From assembly GCF_000306255.2 (NCBI RefSeq), contig NZ_AKWY02000019.1:65001-129000 (forward strand): a DNA stretch of 64,000 bases, in the 5' to 3' direction. This DNA is from Leptospira noguchii serovar Panama str. CZ214. Its GTDB lineage: Bacteria > Spirochaetota > Leptospiria > Leptospirales > Leptospiraceae. The notes beneath the pieces are model-generated. The model was not told the origin of the DNA. It did not search any database and worked only from the letters and a program-made list of their open reading frames with translations. Positions 13,987 to 25,888 of this stretch are shown here, one piece after another. A program made the position numbers and the translations under genes. How positions within the stretch are numbered: position 1 is the stretch's first letter; each line of letters starts with the position of its first letter.

Positions 13987-15975
13987 ATGAGATCGATTTC
14001 AATTTCTAAAAAGTTTGTTCTAAAACTTCAAAAGAAATCACGACTTATGATTTCAAAATTCTTAAAAAAATGTAATAGTTTCCACGGATTACGTAGTATT
14101 GCGGACAACATTTTAATGTTTGTGGATCGTGTATTTGTTGTTAGTTCCTATATTTTACGTAAAAATTTTGATTTTAGCAGTGGTTCTTACACTTTAAAAC
14201 TTTGGGATAAAATCAAAATTTTCTTTTCGCCTACGATTTTATTTTTCTTTTTTTATTCTTTGCCTCTTTTTACAGAGACCAAAGTTCTTCCGTTAGACGA
14301 TCTACAAAAAAGCGGATTGGAACTTTCTGGAAAAAATACGGAGAATAAAATTCTGAAATTGCAAACTAAGAATCGAAGTCTCGGCTCAGAACTTTATCTG
14401 AATTTTGAATCTGAAAATTCTTCTGATTTGAAGGATACATCAGGAAATTATAAAATTCTAATGTCTTCTTATTTGCCAGATTCGGAAAACGTTTTTCATT
14501 CTAAAAGAAGTGCGCGTTTTTCGGGTAAAAGAACCGGAATCAAAATCGCACATTCTAATTCCGGCCTTTTGACTTCCAAAGATCTAACAAAAGAATTTTA
14601 CATCTCTTTTAGTTTTCTTCCTGGAACGGTCGAAAAAGACGCGACTCTGATTTCTAAAATTTATGAGACATCTGGAAATAGTTACGGTTGGGATTTAAAG
14701 ATTACGGATGATAGACTCAAAGCAGGTTTTTATTCTTTTTTTGAAACGGAAGAAAAACGATTTCTTTCTTTATATCTGACTTCTAACACGACTTTGAAAA
14801 AAAATCAATGGAACCGGGTTCTTCTTTATTTCAATCCTAACGATCGGGAAGTTGTGCTTTATCTCAATGGAAAGGAATCGGCAAGAGCTGCTATTCCTGC
14901 CAATCAAAATTTGACTCGAATCGGTTTTCATTCCGACGATACAACTTCGTTTCGAATCGCGAGTTCTTATTACGGCTGGATGGAAAATTTTTCTGTCTTT
15001 CCGGGAAAACCGAATCCTAGTTCCGAAAATACTTCCTTTCCAAGCCAGAATTTTGATCCGGAAACTCATACTTCCGAATCCAAGTTCGGAATTGGAATTT
15101 CCCCCGTTTATAAAAGTAAGTATTCCAGTTCTTTTTTAGAAGAAGTTCAATTGAAGGCCGTAGTTCCGACTTCTTCCGCTATGGAACTTTATCTGAGGGT
15201 GTCTCCGACTCCGTTTACTCCAAATTCAGAATCTCCCGCCTGGATTGCCATTGACTTAAGAAAATTAGAAAATTCTAAAATAGATTCTCTTGAGCCAGAT
15301 ATTTATAGGGTCCCTTTAAAATATTTTCTAAAAAAGTTTTTGGGAATTACGGAAGACAAAATTGACCTTCTTCCGTTTCGATATTATCAATGGAGAGTTA
15401 AATTTAAATCCGATCCTAGTGGAAATAAAACTCCGGAATTAAAAAATATATCTCTGACCTTTAGAGAAACAAATCCTCCCGTACGTCCTCTCGGTTTAAA
15501 AGTTGCTGAAAATGGTTTCGACGATAACGGTCCGAGTGTTTGTCTAAATTGGAAATCCAATCCAGAAAAAGATGTTATTAATGGAGGTGGATATTTCATT
15601 CACTACGGAATTCATCCAGATCGAATGGTTGGAATTATTCGAGGAACTTTGTCCGAATCGGATGAAATGCCTAATAAAAAAAATCGTCCCAAACATCCAG
15701 CATCGGATTATCTAGATCCGATTTCTGGACTTCCTACAGGAAAAAATTACATTCATATTCAAGAATATTATAATAAACTTTCTACCTGTATTGATAATAG
15801 AATTATTTCTTTGAATTCGGAAATACTTTTAGAAAAAAACCAGTTATTTTTAAAGAAAGGAACAACTTACTTTTTTAGAATCAGCGCTTATAATAAATTT
15901 TACCATTTTCAAAATGGAAAAGACCAGGTTTCCGCTTTAAGTGATCCCGTTGAAGTTTATTTTCTGAGCGAGTAA
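13987..15975 (+). CDS. LamG (ConA-like) domain protein, exported
   Basis: A large protein (662 residues from the ATG at 13987) of unknown function. The first 75 residues are basic and unlike a normal start. A strongly hydrophobic stretch near residues 77-95 (SPTILFFFFYSLPLFTET) looks like a signal peptide, so translation may really begin further downstream. Residues about 130-330 have the LamG/concanavalin fold pattern (LYLNFESENSSDLKDTSGNY, LYLTSNTTLKKNQWNRVLLY, VVLYLNGKESA). The C-terminal third has fibronectin-III-like text (PVRPLGLKVAENGFDDNG, YFFRISAYNKF). This suggests an extracytoplasmic carbohydrate- or protein-binding role. Its 3' end overlaps the convergent PIN-like gene by 39 bases. 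Confidence 0.75.
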   Translation: MRSISISKKFVLKLQKKSRLMISKFLKKCNSFHGLRSIADNILMFVDRVFVVSSYILRKNFDFSSGSYTLKLWDKIKIFFSPTILFFFFYSLPLFTETKVLPLDDLQKSGLELSGKNTENKILKLQTKNRSLGSELYLNFESENSSDLKDTSGNYKILMSSYLPDSENVFHSKRSARFSGKRTGIKIAHSNSGLLTSKDLTKEFYISFSFLPGTVEKDATLISKIYETSGNSYGWDLKITDDRLKAGFYSFFETEEKRFLSLYLTSNTTLKKNQWNRVLLYFNPNDREVVLYLNGKESARAAIPANQNLTRIGFHSDDTTSFRIASSYYGWMENFSVFPGKPNPSSENTSFPSQNFDPETHTSESKFGIGISPVYKSKYSSSFLEEVQLKAVVPTSSAMELYLRVSPTPFTPNSESPAWIAIDLRKLENSKIDSLEPDIYRVPLKYFLKKFLGITEDKIDLLPFRYYQWRVKFKSDPSGNKTPELKNISLTFRETNPPVRPLGLKVAENGFDDNGPSVCLNWKSNPEKDVINGGGYFIHYGIHPDRMVGIIRGTLSESDEMPNKKNRPKHPASDYLDPISGLPTGKNYIHIQEYYNKLSTCIDNRIISLNSEILLEKNQLFLKKGTTYFFRISAYNKFYHFQNGKDQVSALSDPVEVYFLSE

Positions 15976-16353
15976 TACTTTGATCATTTTTTGATCCGGA
16001 AGATTTTTATCCACTGTAATAAAACCGTCCAAATCTTTTTGGATTGCGATCGATATTTCGTTCCAAACCCATTCTATGTTTCCAAACTCTTGGGAAAGTT
16101 TTTGAGCCAAAGAAAGGTTTTCTGTTTTAAAATCCAAAATTTCCAAACAGAGACGTTTGGTCTGACTCCAGATGATTTCCTTTTGGATCGGGTCTTTTTC
16201 TTTTTCTAACAAAGGAAGGATGGAGATCGTGCCGGTGTAAAACAGATGTTGTTCTTTGATCAAACCTTCGATCGATTCTACTACGATCGCTTTTAGATCG
16301 GAAGGATCTTGAACGATGATTTCCAATAAGGATTTAGAAAGATAGTATTTCAT
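15937..16353 (-). CDS. PIN-like protein, possible toxin, degenerate
   Basis: This 138-residue protein has the overall pattern of a PIN-domain nuclease. It has a short N-terminal strand (MKYYLSKSLLEI) where PIN proteins have YLDTN, a helical middle, and a late GFITVDKNL matching the conserved T-x-D block. The first acidic residue expected near position 6 is Ser, so catalysis may be lost. The ATG overlaps the stop of the upstream ribbon-helix-helix gene (16350-16353), the usual arrangement of antitoxin-toxin pairs. Against a free-standing toxin module, both genes sit at the end of a five-gene operon. Assignment rests on motif reading only. Confidence 0.5.
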   Translation of the reverse strand: MKYYLSKSLLEIIVQDPSDLKAIVVESIEGLIKEQHLFYTGTISILPLLEKEKDPIQKEIIWSQTKRLCLEILDFKTENLSLAQKLSQEFGNIEWVWNEISIAIQKDLDGFITVDKNLPDQKMIKVLLAQKINFNGIT

Positions 16354-16544
16354 TTTGATTTTAAGTTCGAGAGAATTTTAAGAGCTTCTAATCTTTCGTA
16401 AGAATCGGATCTATATACTTCATTTCTAAAAGATAAACGCAACATTTCTCCCGCGGATAGATTTCTTTTTTCTGCTTCTTTTTTAAGAAGTTTTAATTCT
16501 TCTTCTGTCATTAGAAGTTGAAATCGTTTATCTACTTTTGCCAT
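16350..16544 (-). CDS. Ribbon-helix-helix protein, possible antitoxin
   Basis: A 64-residue protein with a pattern typical of CopG/Arc-type ribbon-helix-helix DNA-binding proteins. A short strand KRFQLLMTEEE is followed by helix LKLLKKEAEKRNLS and helix AGEMLRLSFRNEVYR. These proteins usually repress their own operon and, as antitoxins, bind a partner with their C-terminus. Its start overlaps the stop of the upstream TPR gene (TAATG at 16542-16546), and its stop overlaps the PIN-like gene, giving tight coupling on both sides. Confidence 0.65.
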   Translation of the reverse strand: MAKVDKRFQLLMTEEELKLLKKEAEKRNLSAGEMLRLSFRNEVYRSDSYERLEALKILSNLKSK

Positions 16545-17146
16545 TAGTTTTCTTCTCTCATTTCTTTATCGTTTTTCAGATAAGCTCTAAAATAAATCTC
16601 TGCGTCCTTCAATTGACCTAAAGTTTGATAGATACATGCGATATTGTAATTCGCTTCGTTAAGTCGAAAATCGTATTTAAAAGATTTCTTAAAAACCTGG
16701 ATTGCTCTATCTTCTCTTCCTGCGTACCATTCTGACATGGCCCAAAGAAAATGCCATTTTCCTAAATCCGGATCTCTAGGAGTTGCTTGAGAAATATATT
16801 TTAAAACTTCTTCAAACGTCTTGGCTGCTAAAAGATAATTCGTTTTGATCTTTTTTAGTTTTTCCGTTCTAGAAAAAATATCCTCTGAGTGTTCGGGGAT
16901 TTCTAAGTCTTTTCGATAAAATAAAGCTCTTGCATACCAAAGTTTAACAGTCAAATCCGCTGGATTTTTTTCCACGAACTTTTCTAGATAAGGAATCGAT
17001 TCGGTTTCTTCCTGGGCTTCGCTCATCTTGAGAATTTTTTCTTTGACGGCTTTGTTCCATTCTTTTCGGTTTTCCTCGGTCGCCAAAAGAGAAGAGATAC
17101 AAAGTACAAAATATAAAAACCAAATTGATAAGCGAACAAAATACAT
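16544..17146 (-). CDS. TPR-repeat exported protein, 200 aa
   Basis: A signal peptide (SIWFLYFVLCISSLLA) is followed by tetratricopeptide-type helices: VEKNPADLTVKLWYARALFY, DLGKWHFLWAMSEWYAGRED and LNEANYNIACIYQTLGQLKDAEIYFRAYLKNDK. Such proteins act as periplasmic or envelope scaffolds. It lies third in a minus-strand operon after the two membrane proteins (20 bases after the 696-residue gene) and overlaps the RHH gene start. Its partner is unknown, but the two upstream membrane proteins are the obvious candidates. Confidence 0.75.
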   Translation of the reverse strand: MYFVRLSIWFLYFVLCISSLLATEENRKEWNKAVKEKILKMSEAQEETESIPYLEKFVEKNPADLTVKLWYARALFYRKDLEIPEHSEDIFSRTEKLKKIKTNYLLAAKTFEEVLKYISQATPRDPDLGKWHFLWAMSEWYAGREDRAIQVFKKSFKYDFRLNEANYNIACIYQTLGQLKDAEIYFRAYLKNDKEMREEN

Positions 17147-17165
17147 GATAAAATTGGAATAAACT

Positions 17166-19256
17166 TTAGAGATATATAAATAGGTTCTTTCCGTTTTCTG
17201 GATAAATGTCTTCTATAAAATCGTAGGAGTTTCCAGTTTGATCTATTAAAGAACGAATTTGTTTTTCTAAATTTTTTCTAGTATGTAAACCAAAAGCACC
17301 GATTCCAATTCCGAAACATATATCTTCTGGGCCAATAATTTCAGAAATTTGGGACATCGTTTTTTTCCGAAGTGATTCGAGTGTTTTAAAATCTTTTCCA
17401 TGAAATTCAATTTTAAAGGATCTAGCAAGTCCCCTTTCTCCGTCCGTGGCGATTCTCATTAAATGAATTCTGGAAGAAACTACGTCTCGTTTATCTCTGA
17501 ATAGTTCTCCTAAAATTTTTCGATCGTATTCCTCAAACGCTGGAATTACCGGTTCCAAAGAATGAAAGATCAAGTTTTCTATTTCCTGAGCGTTTTCTTT
17601 TGTCAATGGATCTTTAAAAAATAGAAAAAATCGAAATGGAATTCCAAAATTGGACAATGGAATTGTAAGGATTGAATTGCAAGTTTCAAGATCGATTGGA
17701 TCAAACTTTTTTCTGAAAAAACGATCCATTTTCCTCTCGTCCGTAATTTCTATAATAGAATACGTTCCGGATTCTTTTCCTATGTATTGATCATCGTATA
17801 AAAAAATCATGTTTCCAGAAGTACGTTCTCTAAGTCCGTGGGTTACAAATGGATTATAACTTCCGTTTCTTCTGTCGTAGTAATGGATTGCAAACCCCGA
17901 AAGTCTTAGATCTAAAAATACGGATATATAGTATTTTAGAATAAATGAATATTCTGATTCTAATCCGTAACGAAGTTCGTCTAATACTTCCAATATTTTT
18001 CTTCGTTCTCGGATTGGAAGAGTATTTAACCATTTCATATAACCAGGGCCTAATTCCGTACGATCTGTAGAAATCTGTTCTGATTTGATTTCCTGTTTGG
18101 CGATTGGTATATTCGGTTTTTCGCGAATAGGTTCGTTTACCTTGGATATTAAGTTTTGTAGTTCGGGAGTAAAAATTTCGGAACGTTTCTTTTCTATTTC
18201 TGGCGGTATTTGTTCTGGTTCTTTGAATTTTTCAGGGTCTCTTAAAAAGGCTGGAGAAACATAACCTTCTTTTTTTAATTCGAAAGGTAAAACAAAAATG
18301 GAAGGCCCGTCTTCCCGTTTCACTTCTTTCATTGGGATCGGAACACTTTGTAAATCGAAATCTACTTCTTCGGAAGTTAATGTTTGTATTTCTTCTACTT
18401 CGGTTTTTTGGCTCGATTCTATTGCTTTTTGTTTAGCGGTTTGAAGCGCGTCGATTCTTTTAGAAATCTGGGCAATGATTTCTTGGATTTCTTTTCCTTC
18501 TTTATGAGTAAAAAAATTTCGTTTGATTCTTAAGATTCGAATCATGAAGTCAATTAAGAACAGTAGGATTAAAAACCCAGAGAGAAATAAAAAGAAAAGT
18601 CCGTCGTTTCCAGGTTTTAAGATGAGAATTCCTTTTAAAAATCCATATGAGTTTTCGGGTGTCGCATAATAATATCCGATAAACGGAGAGGAACCGATTT
18701 CAATCCGATTGACGGCGTTTTCGGATCGACTCAATTCTTCTATCAATAGGAAAGAGATTCTTCCTTTGTTAAAACTTCCCGGTTCTGCATATCCTCCAAA
18801 TTTTAAATCGGGAATTAGCATAGATTCTACACCCGAAAAAGAAACTCGAAATAGATCTTCTCTGAGTTCTGCTAAAATCAATTTCTTCTTTTCAGAATTG
18901 GGAAGACAAAACACTAGGGATGGTTTTAAGAAAAATAGACGACTGGTTCCATCTTTTAAAGTTTCTTTAAGTAATTTTCCTTCCGGATCTTTACGGGAAG
19001 ATAGATCGGATTCTGTTACGAATTTTAAACCGGAAACAATCGGAAATTCCAACTGTAAATTTTCTAATTCCGAAGTTGAATTGATTTGTCCTAGTCCGAT
19101 TTCAAGACGGCGGAGTTCTTCGTTTAGATTAGTAAAAGCAGAATTCATTCTGTTTTTATAATATACTCCGTCTGGAAAATACGGCACAAATCTATAATAA
19201 AAAAAAGAAAGGACCGATAAAATTAAAATGGCGATTCTTAACTTGAGTCCGGTCAT
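17166..19256 (-). CDS. Two-helix membrane protein with large cytoplasmic region, sensor-like
   Basis: This 696-residue protein has a TM helix near residues 7-23 and a periplasmic region of about 180 residues. A second TM near 213-232 (LFFLFLSGFLILLFLIDFMI) is followed by a long cytoplasmic part. That part includes an EIIAQISKRIDALQTAKQKAIESS coiled coil, a Pro/Glu-rich linker, and a C-terminal domain ending in a conserved-looking ICFGIGIGAFGLHTRKNLEKQI. The layout resembles a membrane receptor, with perhaps a GAF-like fold around residues 420-560. No kinase or cyclase motif was found. Its ATG overlaps the stop of the upstream 310-residue gene. Confidence 0.7.
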   Translation of the reverse strand: MTGLKLRIAILILSVLSFFYYRFVPYFPDGVYYKNRMNSAFTNLNEELRRLEIGLGQINSTSELENLQLEFPIVSGLKFVTESDLSSRKDPEGKLLKETLKDGTSRLFFLKPSLVFCLPNSEKKKLILAELREDLFRVSFSGVESMLIPDLKFGGYAEPGSFNKGRISFLLIEELSRSENAVNRIEIGSSPFIGYYYATPENSYGFLKGILILKPGNDGLFFLFLSGFLILLFLIDFMIRILRIKRNFFTHKEGKEIQEIIAQISKRIDALQTAKQKAIESSQKTEVEEIQTLTSEEVDFDLQSVPIPMKEVKREDGPSIFVLPFELKKEGYVSPAFLRDPEKFKEPEQIPPEIEKKRSEIFTPELQNLISKVNEPIREKPNIPIAKQEIKSEQISTDRTELGPGYMKWLNTLPIRERRKILEVLDELRYGLESEYSFILKYYISVFLDLRLSGFAIHYYDRRNGSYNPFVTHGLRERTSGNMIFLYDDQYIGKESGTYSIIEITDERKMDRFFRKKFDPIDLETCNSILTIPLSNFGIPFRFFLFFKDPLTKENAQEIENLIFHSLEPVIPAFEEYDRKILGELFRDKRDVVSSRIHLMRIATDGERGLARSFKIEFHGKDFKTLESLRKKTMSQISEIIGPEDICFGIGIGAFGLHTRKNLEKQIRSLIDQTGNSYDFIEDIYPENGKNLFIYL

Positions 19257-20185
19257 GATAAATCCCTTTTTAAAAGTTGTATGATCCTAAGAAAGACGTC
19301 CCTCATTTTGAGAACTTTTTCTTTATGGTCGAATTCTTTTTCCACTATGATGGAATGTACCAAAGTAGAAGATAAGATTCCTAAACCGCAGGTTCCTAGT
19401 AGGAAAGACAAAAATCCAAATATCAGGATCAGTTGTTTGGTTCTAGAACCTCTATCATAAGAAAGAAAAATGGTATGATTTCCGATTTTATTTTTTTCCC
19501 AAAGCGGGCGTTCCTTCCAGCTGATAGTCGGTTTATTAAATTCTGCTAATATTTCTTCCAGGTTTTCCGGATAATTTAGAGATCTTAAATCGTTAGAACC
19601 GATTAAAGAATCTTGTCCTATTTTTTCGGATTCGAAAATCCAATAGATTTGTTTTTCCCTGATGTTAAAGGGAAGGGACACGTGTGTCCCCAAAGTAAAA
19701 CCATTCATCCAGAGAAACCATTCTCCGTTTTTACTTCGATAGATTGGAATTCCAGTTGAATCGAAATTGATCCCGGAAGGTAAAATTCTCAGATCTCCTA
19801 AACGAAGATCTTTATTAAAAATTTCTTTTGTATTTTCGCTGGAATAGACTAGACGATAAGAAGAATCGTATATCTTGATTGACCTAAGTTCTAAATTTTG
19901 AAGTAAACTTTCGCTAAGTTCTTTGGCTTGTTTGGGTAAAGAAAAATTCCGAATCGAGTATTCTATTTTGGGGCCTGCTTCAAAAAGAGGGGCCTTTTTA
20001 ATATCTGACCAAACTTTTAAAAAACTTTCTCGTTTTAAAATTCCTTCATTTCCGGCAGGGTTTAAAGAAAACACCATAGAAGATTCTTTCCATTCTTTAT
20101 TGAAAAAAGGAATGGAAATAGGAATCAGCCCTAATAGAATCAGTGTTAAGGCGAAGGCGATTTTTCTGTAAAGATCGAACGTCAC
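19253..20185 (-). CDS. Membrane protein with periplasmic domain, first gene of envelope operon
   Basis: This 310-residue protein has an N-terminal TM (about residues 9-26) and a C-terminal TM (about 246-268, LILIFGFLSFLLGTCGLGIL), with roughly 220 residues between them in the periplasm. A short basic cytoplasmic tail follows. The architecture mirrors the first part of its partner at 17166-19256, and the two overlap by 4 bases, so they probably form a membrane complex. No family name can be given. The operon continues with the TPR, RHH and PIN-like genes. Confidence 0.7.
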   Translation of the reverse strand: MTFDLYRKIAFALTLILLGLIPISIPFFNKEWKESSMVFSLNPAGNEGILKRESFLKVWSDIKKAPLFEAGPKIEYSIRNFSLPKQAKELSESLLQNLELRSIKIYDSSYRLVYSSENTKEIFNKDLRLGDLRILPSGINFDSTGIPIYRSKNGEWFLWMNGFTLGTHVSLPFNIREKQIYWIFESEKIGQDSLIGSNDLRSLNYPENLEEILAEFNKPTISWKERPLWEKNKIGNHTIFLSYDRGSRTKQLILIFGFLSFLLGTCGLGILSSTLVHSIIVEKEFDHKEKVLKMRDVFLRIIQLLKRDLS

Positions 20186-20287
20186 TGTTCTTAGTATCGG
20201 TTCTTTGGGTTCAACCGAGAAGTAGAAAACCTGCGACTTGTCTTAAAACTCAGGTCGTCTTTTTACAAAAGGTAGGAAGTTTCAATT

Positions 20288-21259
20288 ATGATCTTCTATA
20301 TGTTTATTGACGGGATTGGATTTGGTCCGGATGATCCGGAAACAAATCCTTTTTCCAGATACGCAAAGTCGTTTTTTTTACCACTCGCTGGAAAATCAAT
20401 CCCGCAAAATGCTACTTCTTTTTTAAAAAACACGGTATTTCTAAAGACGGATGCAAGTATGGGAATCAAAGGCCTTCCCCAAAGTGCCACTGGTCAGACT
20501 TCTCTTTGGACAGGGATTAACGCTTGTAAGGTGCTTCAAAGACATCTAAGTGGATTTCCTACGTTTACTCTCAAAAAGATTATCAGTAAATATTCGATCA
20601 TTCGAATTTTAGAAGAACACGGCTTTAAAGCTGATCTTTTAAATTGTTATACTCCTGCGTTTACGGAGTACGTTAAAAAAAATCCTCGCCACGTTTCTGC
20701 TTCTACTTTGATTCAGATGGCGAGTGATAAACCTCTCAAAGGAATGGAAGATCTTCGTCGGGGTAAAGGGCTTTACATGGACATTACTCACGAGTATCTG
20801 AAAGAATTTTCCAGAGGTTATTTAGATGAATCTGACGAATTGTTTCAAATTCGAGATCCGTATTTAACCGGGAAGTCCATTGTTCGGAATTGTAAAGAGG
20901 ATGATTATACTCTTTGTATTTATGAGTTTTTTTTAACGGATAAAATTGGTCATAAAATGAATTGGGAAGCGGCTGAAAAATATATCGGCGAATTGGAATC
21001 TTTTTTAGCAGGAATATTAGAAGAATTGAATCCAGAAGAAGATCAACTAATAGTTACTTCTGATCACGGAAATTTGGAAAATTTGAGTGTGGACGTTCAC
21101 ACTCTTAATCAGGTTCCTACGGTTCTTTATGGAAAATATACTTCGAAGATGGAACAAAAAATTCGTTCGATCGTTGATATTCCTTCTGCGATCTACGGAG
21201 TTTTAGGAATCGATATTGAACTCAAAGATGAAGAATTTATTAAAAGTGAAGTAATTTAA
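20288..21259 (+). CDS. Metalloenzyme of the alkaline phosphatase / iPGM superfamily
   Basis: This 323-residue soluble protein has the metal-binding signatures of the phosphoglycerate-mutase/phosphopentomutase/alkaline-phosphatase superfamily. These are FIDGIGFG at the N-terminus (first metal Asp), LPQSATGQTSLWTGIN (nucleophile loop, Thr or Ser), TDKIGHKMNW and TSDHGNLENL (metal Asp and His), and VDVHTLNQVPTVLYG (metal His). It is much shorter than a full iPGM and lacks the inserted domain, so it is probably a phosphatase or mutase of unknown substrate. It is divergent from the envelope operon, with about 100 bases between. Confidence 0.8.
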   Translation: MIFYMFIDGIGFGPDDPETNPFSRYAKSFFLPLAGKSIPQNATSFLKNTVFLKTDASMGIKGLPQSATGQTSLWTGINACKVLQRHLSGFPTFTLKKIISKYSIIRILEEHGFKADLLNCYTPAFTEYVKKNPRHVSASTLIQMASDKPLKGMEDLRRGKGLYMDITHEYLKEFSRGYLDESDELFQIRDPYLTGKSIVRNCKEDDYTLCIYEFFLTDKIGHKMNWEAAEKYIGELESFLAGILEELNPEEDQLIVTSDHGNLENLSVDVHTLNQVPTVLYGKYTSKMEQKIRSIVDIPSAIYGVLGIDIELKDEEFIKSEVI

Positions 21260-21264
21260 ATTGA

Positions 21265-21480
21265 ATTAGGTGTAAGAAAATTGGGCGAATCTGGCTGCTA
21301 CGGCCGGCCAGACCGGGTTCTCAGTTCTGGTTAATGAATTGCATGCAGGAAAATTTATATAATAATATTCTTTAGTTTTAATATAGAAGCGAGACGCTGA
21401 ATTTGAGTGAGCGTTCTGCCGAGTTTGAAAGAGTGTTCTTCTGGGCTACCTTCGCATCGATCCCTTTCGCGTTTGTTTAA
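21265..21480 (+). repeat. IS982-ended long element, eroded copy
   Basis: The body is shared with the copies at 26155 and 42860: GTAAGAAAATTGGGCGAATC, an ACGGCCGGCC hairpin region, GTTCTCAGTTCTGGTTAATG, GCGAGACGCTGA, GAAAGAGTGTTCTTC and TTTCGCGTTTG. Both outer terminal repeats are eroded. Confidence 0.6.
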
Positions 21481-21504
21481 AAAATTAGAATTTTCCACAA
21501 AGGT

Positions 21505-21602
21505 TAAACAACTCTGAGACGAATTAATTTTTGAGAACTTCTGCATCTTTGGTAAAATTGCTTATTCATTTTGAGTACTATTTTTATACGCTTGAGTAGT
21601 AT
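21505..21602. repeat. CTCGGACG repeat, right-hand fragment
   Basis: Matches the right half of the complete copy at 24774-24940 (TTTTTGAGAA, TCTTTGGTAAAATTG, TTTTATACGCTTGAGTAGTA). The left terminus is missing. Confidence 0.55.
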
Positions 21603-21620
21603 GCTATTGAATGAGACAAA

Positions 21621-21847
21621 ATTTGTAGGAACTCTCACAATCTATATTTTACAGTAAAATTTTGAAATGTGGGAACTACTGCAAATTACGATTTTATAAA
21701 CGAATTCTGAAATTTAGGAACTCCTTAGAAATTGAATCACTAAAAAATTTTTTCAAAAACCAGCAAATTACTGTAATACGACAAAATCTGTGGGAACTAC
21801 TGCAAATTACGATTTTACGAACAAATCTTAAATGTAGGAACTCATAT
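21621..21847 (+). repeat. Array of TGTGGGAACT motifs
   Basis: Five direct motifs in about 225 bases (TGTAGGAACTCTCACAA, two TGTGGGAACTACTGCAAAT, TTTAGGAACTCC, TGTAGGAACTCATA) at uneven spacing of about 50 bases. Shared inner sequence is ACGATTTTACGAACAAAT. Similar arrays occur near 7.8, 37.6, 38.0, 43.3, 45.9 and 54.4 kb. Confidence 0.6.
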
Positions 21848-21990
21848 TTTTAAAAAATCTTTTCTTACGCAGAACTAATTCACGTTACTTTATATTGTCT
21901 AAATAAATTCTTGGATCTATTTAGACGATACGATTTAGCTTTGGGGCAAATTCTAAAAACTTCAGAAAATAAATTATTGGCAAACGGATC

Positions 21991-24701
<2,711 letters not shown>

Positions 24702-24734
24702 AGGATCAACGTCTTTGGTACTTACTATCGGCAA

Positions 24735-25124
24735 TTTGTTTCTTGTTATTTAACATCAAATCGGAGAATGACTTATTACTCGGATGTATTGAAAAAGTAA
24801 GCTTGTTTCAAAATTTAGAATGTAGATCTCCTTCAAAAAAGCTGACAGTTCTGGATTAAACTCAATTTTTGAGAATTTTCGTATCTTTGGTAAAATTGCC
24901 AGTTAACTTTGGGTATCATTTTCATACGTCCGAGTGGTAAGTGAATTAAAGGAATTATTGTAGGTTAGATTCTATCTTAGAAATTAAAGTAGGAAGAGAA
25001 TGAAATTAGTTTTAGGTTTTATCAAAGAAGCTAGACTTTTTTGTTAAAATGTGGGAACTATCACAATAAAGATTTCTGATTTGACATTTCTGAAAGAATA
25101 GATAGACATAATCCCAATAAGAAA
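24735..25124. other. Gene-free repeat region
   Basis: About 390 bases between divergent genes. It holds one complete CTCGGACG-type repeat (24774-24940) and a TGTGGGAACTATCACAA motif near 25050. Promoters for both flanking genes must lie here but none is convincing by eye. Confidence 0.6.
24774..24940. repeat. CTCGGACG-ended repeat, complete copy 1
   Basis: About 167 bp with inverted ends TTATTACTCGGATGTATTGA and TTCATACGTCCGAGTGGTAA. The inside includes TGTTTCAAAATTTAGAATGT and TTTGGTAAAATTGCCAGTTA, which recur at 37310, 43849 and 54566. Confidence 0.75.
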
Positions 25125-25787
25125 ATGAGCGAACTGGATTATTACGAAAACCCAGAATATCAGAATTTCCTGATTTCCAGTAAACGTAGAGAACTCACAC
25201 CTCCAGAAATAGTATTCAAACATTTCAATTTAAAAGAAGTCATGAACCTAGTCGATTTTGGAATGGGACTAGGTTATTTTACTTTGGAACTTAAAAAACA
25301 ATTACCCAAGGATGCTTGGCTTTGGGGGGCAGAGTATCAACAAGACTTACTTGATGAAGTGCTTCATTGGAAAAATAGAGAAGAGATTTCAAATTTTACG
25401 CCGTTCTTTATCGAAAAATCGGACCATCCTCTATTACCAGAATGGATACCAGCACCCGATGCAGTATTTGCGTCTTTGGTATTATCCACGTTTCCCGACC
25501 CAGGTCTTGCAATGGATGGACTGATACGTTCCATAAAGAAAGGAGGTAAGTTGATCGTATTAGATTGGATGAAAAATGAATATTCGATCGGACCGAAAAT
25601 CAACGATAAGATTTCTTTAGACAAAATGAAATTCTTAGCCGAACTTTATCATTTAGATATAGTTAAAAACGTAAGAATTTCGGAACACGTATATGGTCTC
25701 GAAGTTGTAGCTGGAAAAAATTTCGAATATAGTTTTTATGATCTTAGAGAGGAAGAAGACACGACGGAAGAATTTATACGATCTTAA
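25125..25787 (+). CDS. Class I SAM-dependent methyltransferase
   Basis: A 220-residue protein with a Rossmann methyltransferase core: motif I LVDFGMGLGYFTLELKKQ (about residues 40-57), an acidic motif II region WGAEYQQDLLDE, and a motif IV/V region PDAVFASLVLSTFPDPGLAMDGLIRSIKKGGKLIVLDW. The motif order matches UbiE-like or arsenite-type methyltransferases. The C-terminal 60 residues are likely a substrate lid. It appears monocistronic, with repeats on both sides. The substrate cannot be told from sequence. Confidence 0.85.
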   Translation: MSELDYYENPEYQNFLISSKRRELTPPEIVFKHFNLKEVMNLVDFGMGLGYFTLELKKQLPKDAWLWGAEYQQDLLDEVLHWKNREEISNFTPFFIEKSDHPLLPEWIPAPDAVFASLVLSTFPDPGLAMDGLIRSIKKGGKLIVLDWMKNEYSIGPKINDKISLDKMKFLAELYHLDIVKNVRISEHVYGLEVVAGKNFEYSFYDLREEEDTTEEFIRS

Positions 25788-25888
25788 GAACAAATTTGTA
25801 ACTTTAAATTTTAGGGAACTTCTATAAGATCCAAATACAAATATAACACTTTAAGATTTTATCGTAAAATCGCTATTTTACGACTAAA

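Larger units (their letters stand above)
21260..21990. other. Gene-free repeat region
   Basis: About 730 bases. In order it holds a degenerate IS982-ended long element (about 21265-21480), the right half of a CTCGGACG-type repeat (about 21505-21602), and an array of GTGGGAACT-type motifs (21621-21847). Three frames of 60-odd codons in it are made of repeat sequence and are not genes. Confidence 0.7.

Noticed and set aside
21355..21853. Two frames of 63 codons each
   Set aside because: Read from dispersed repeats; no ribosome site and no conserved protein pattern.
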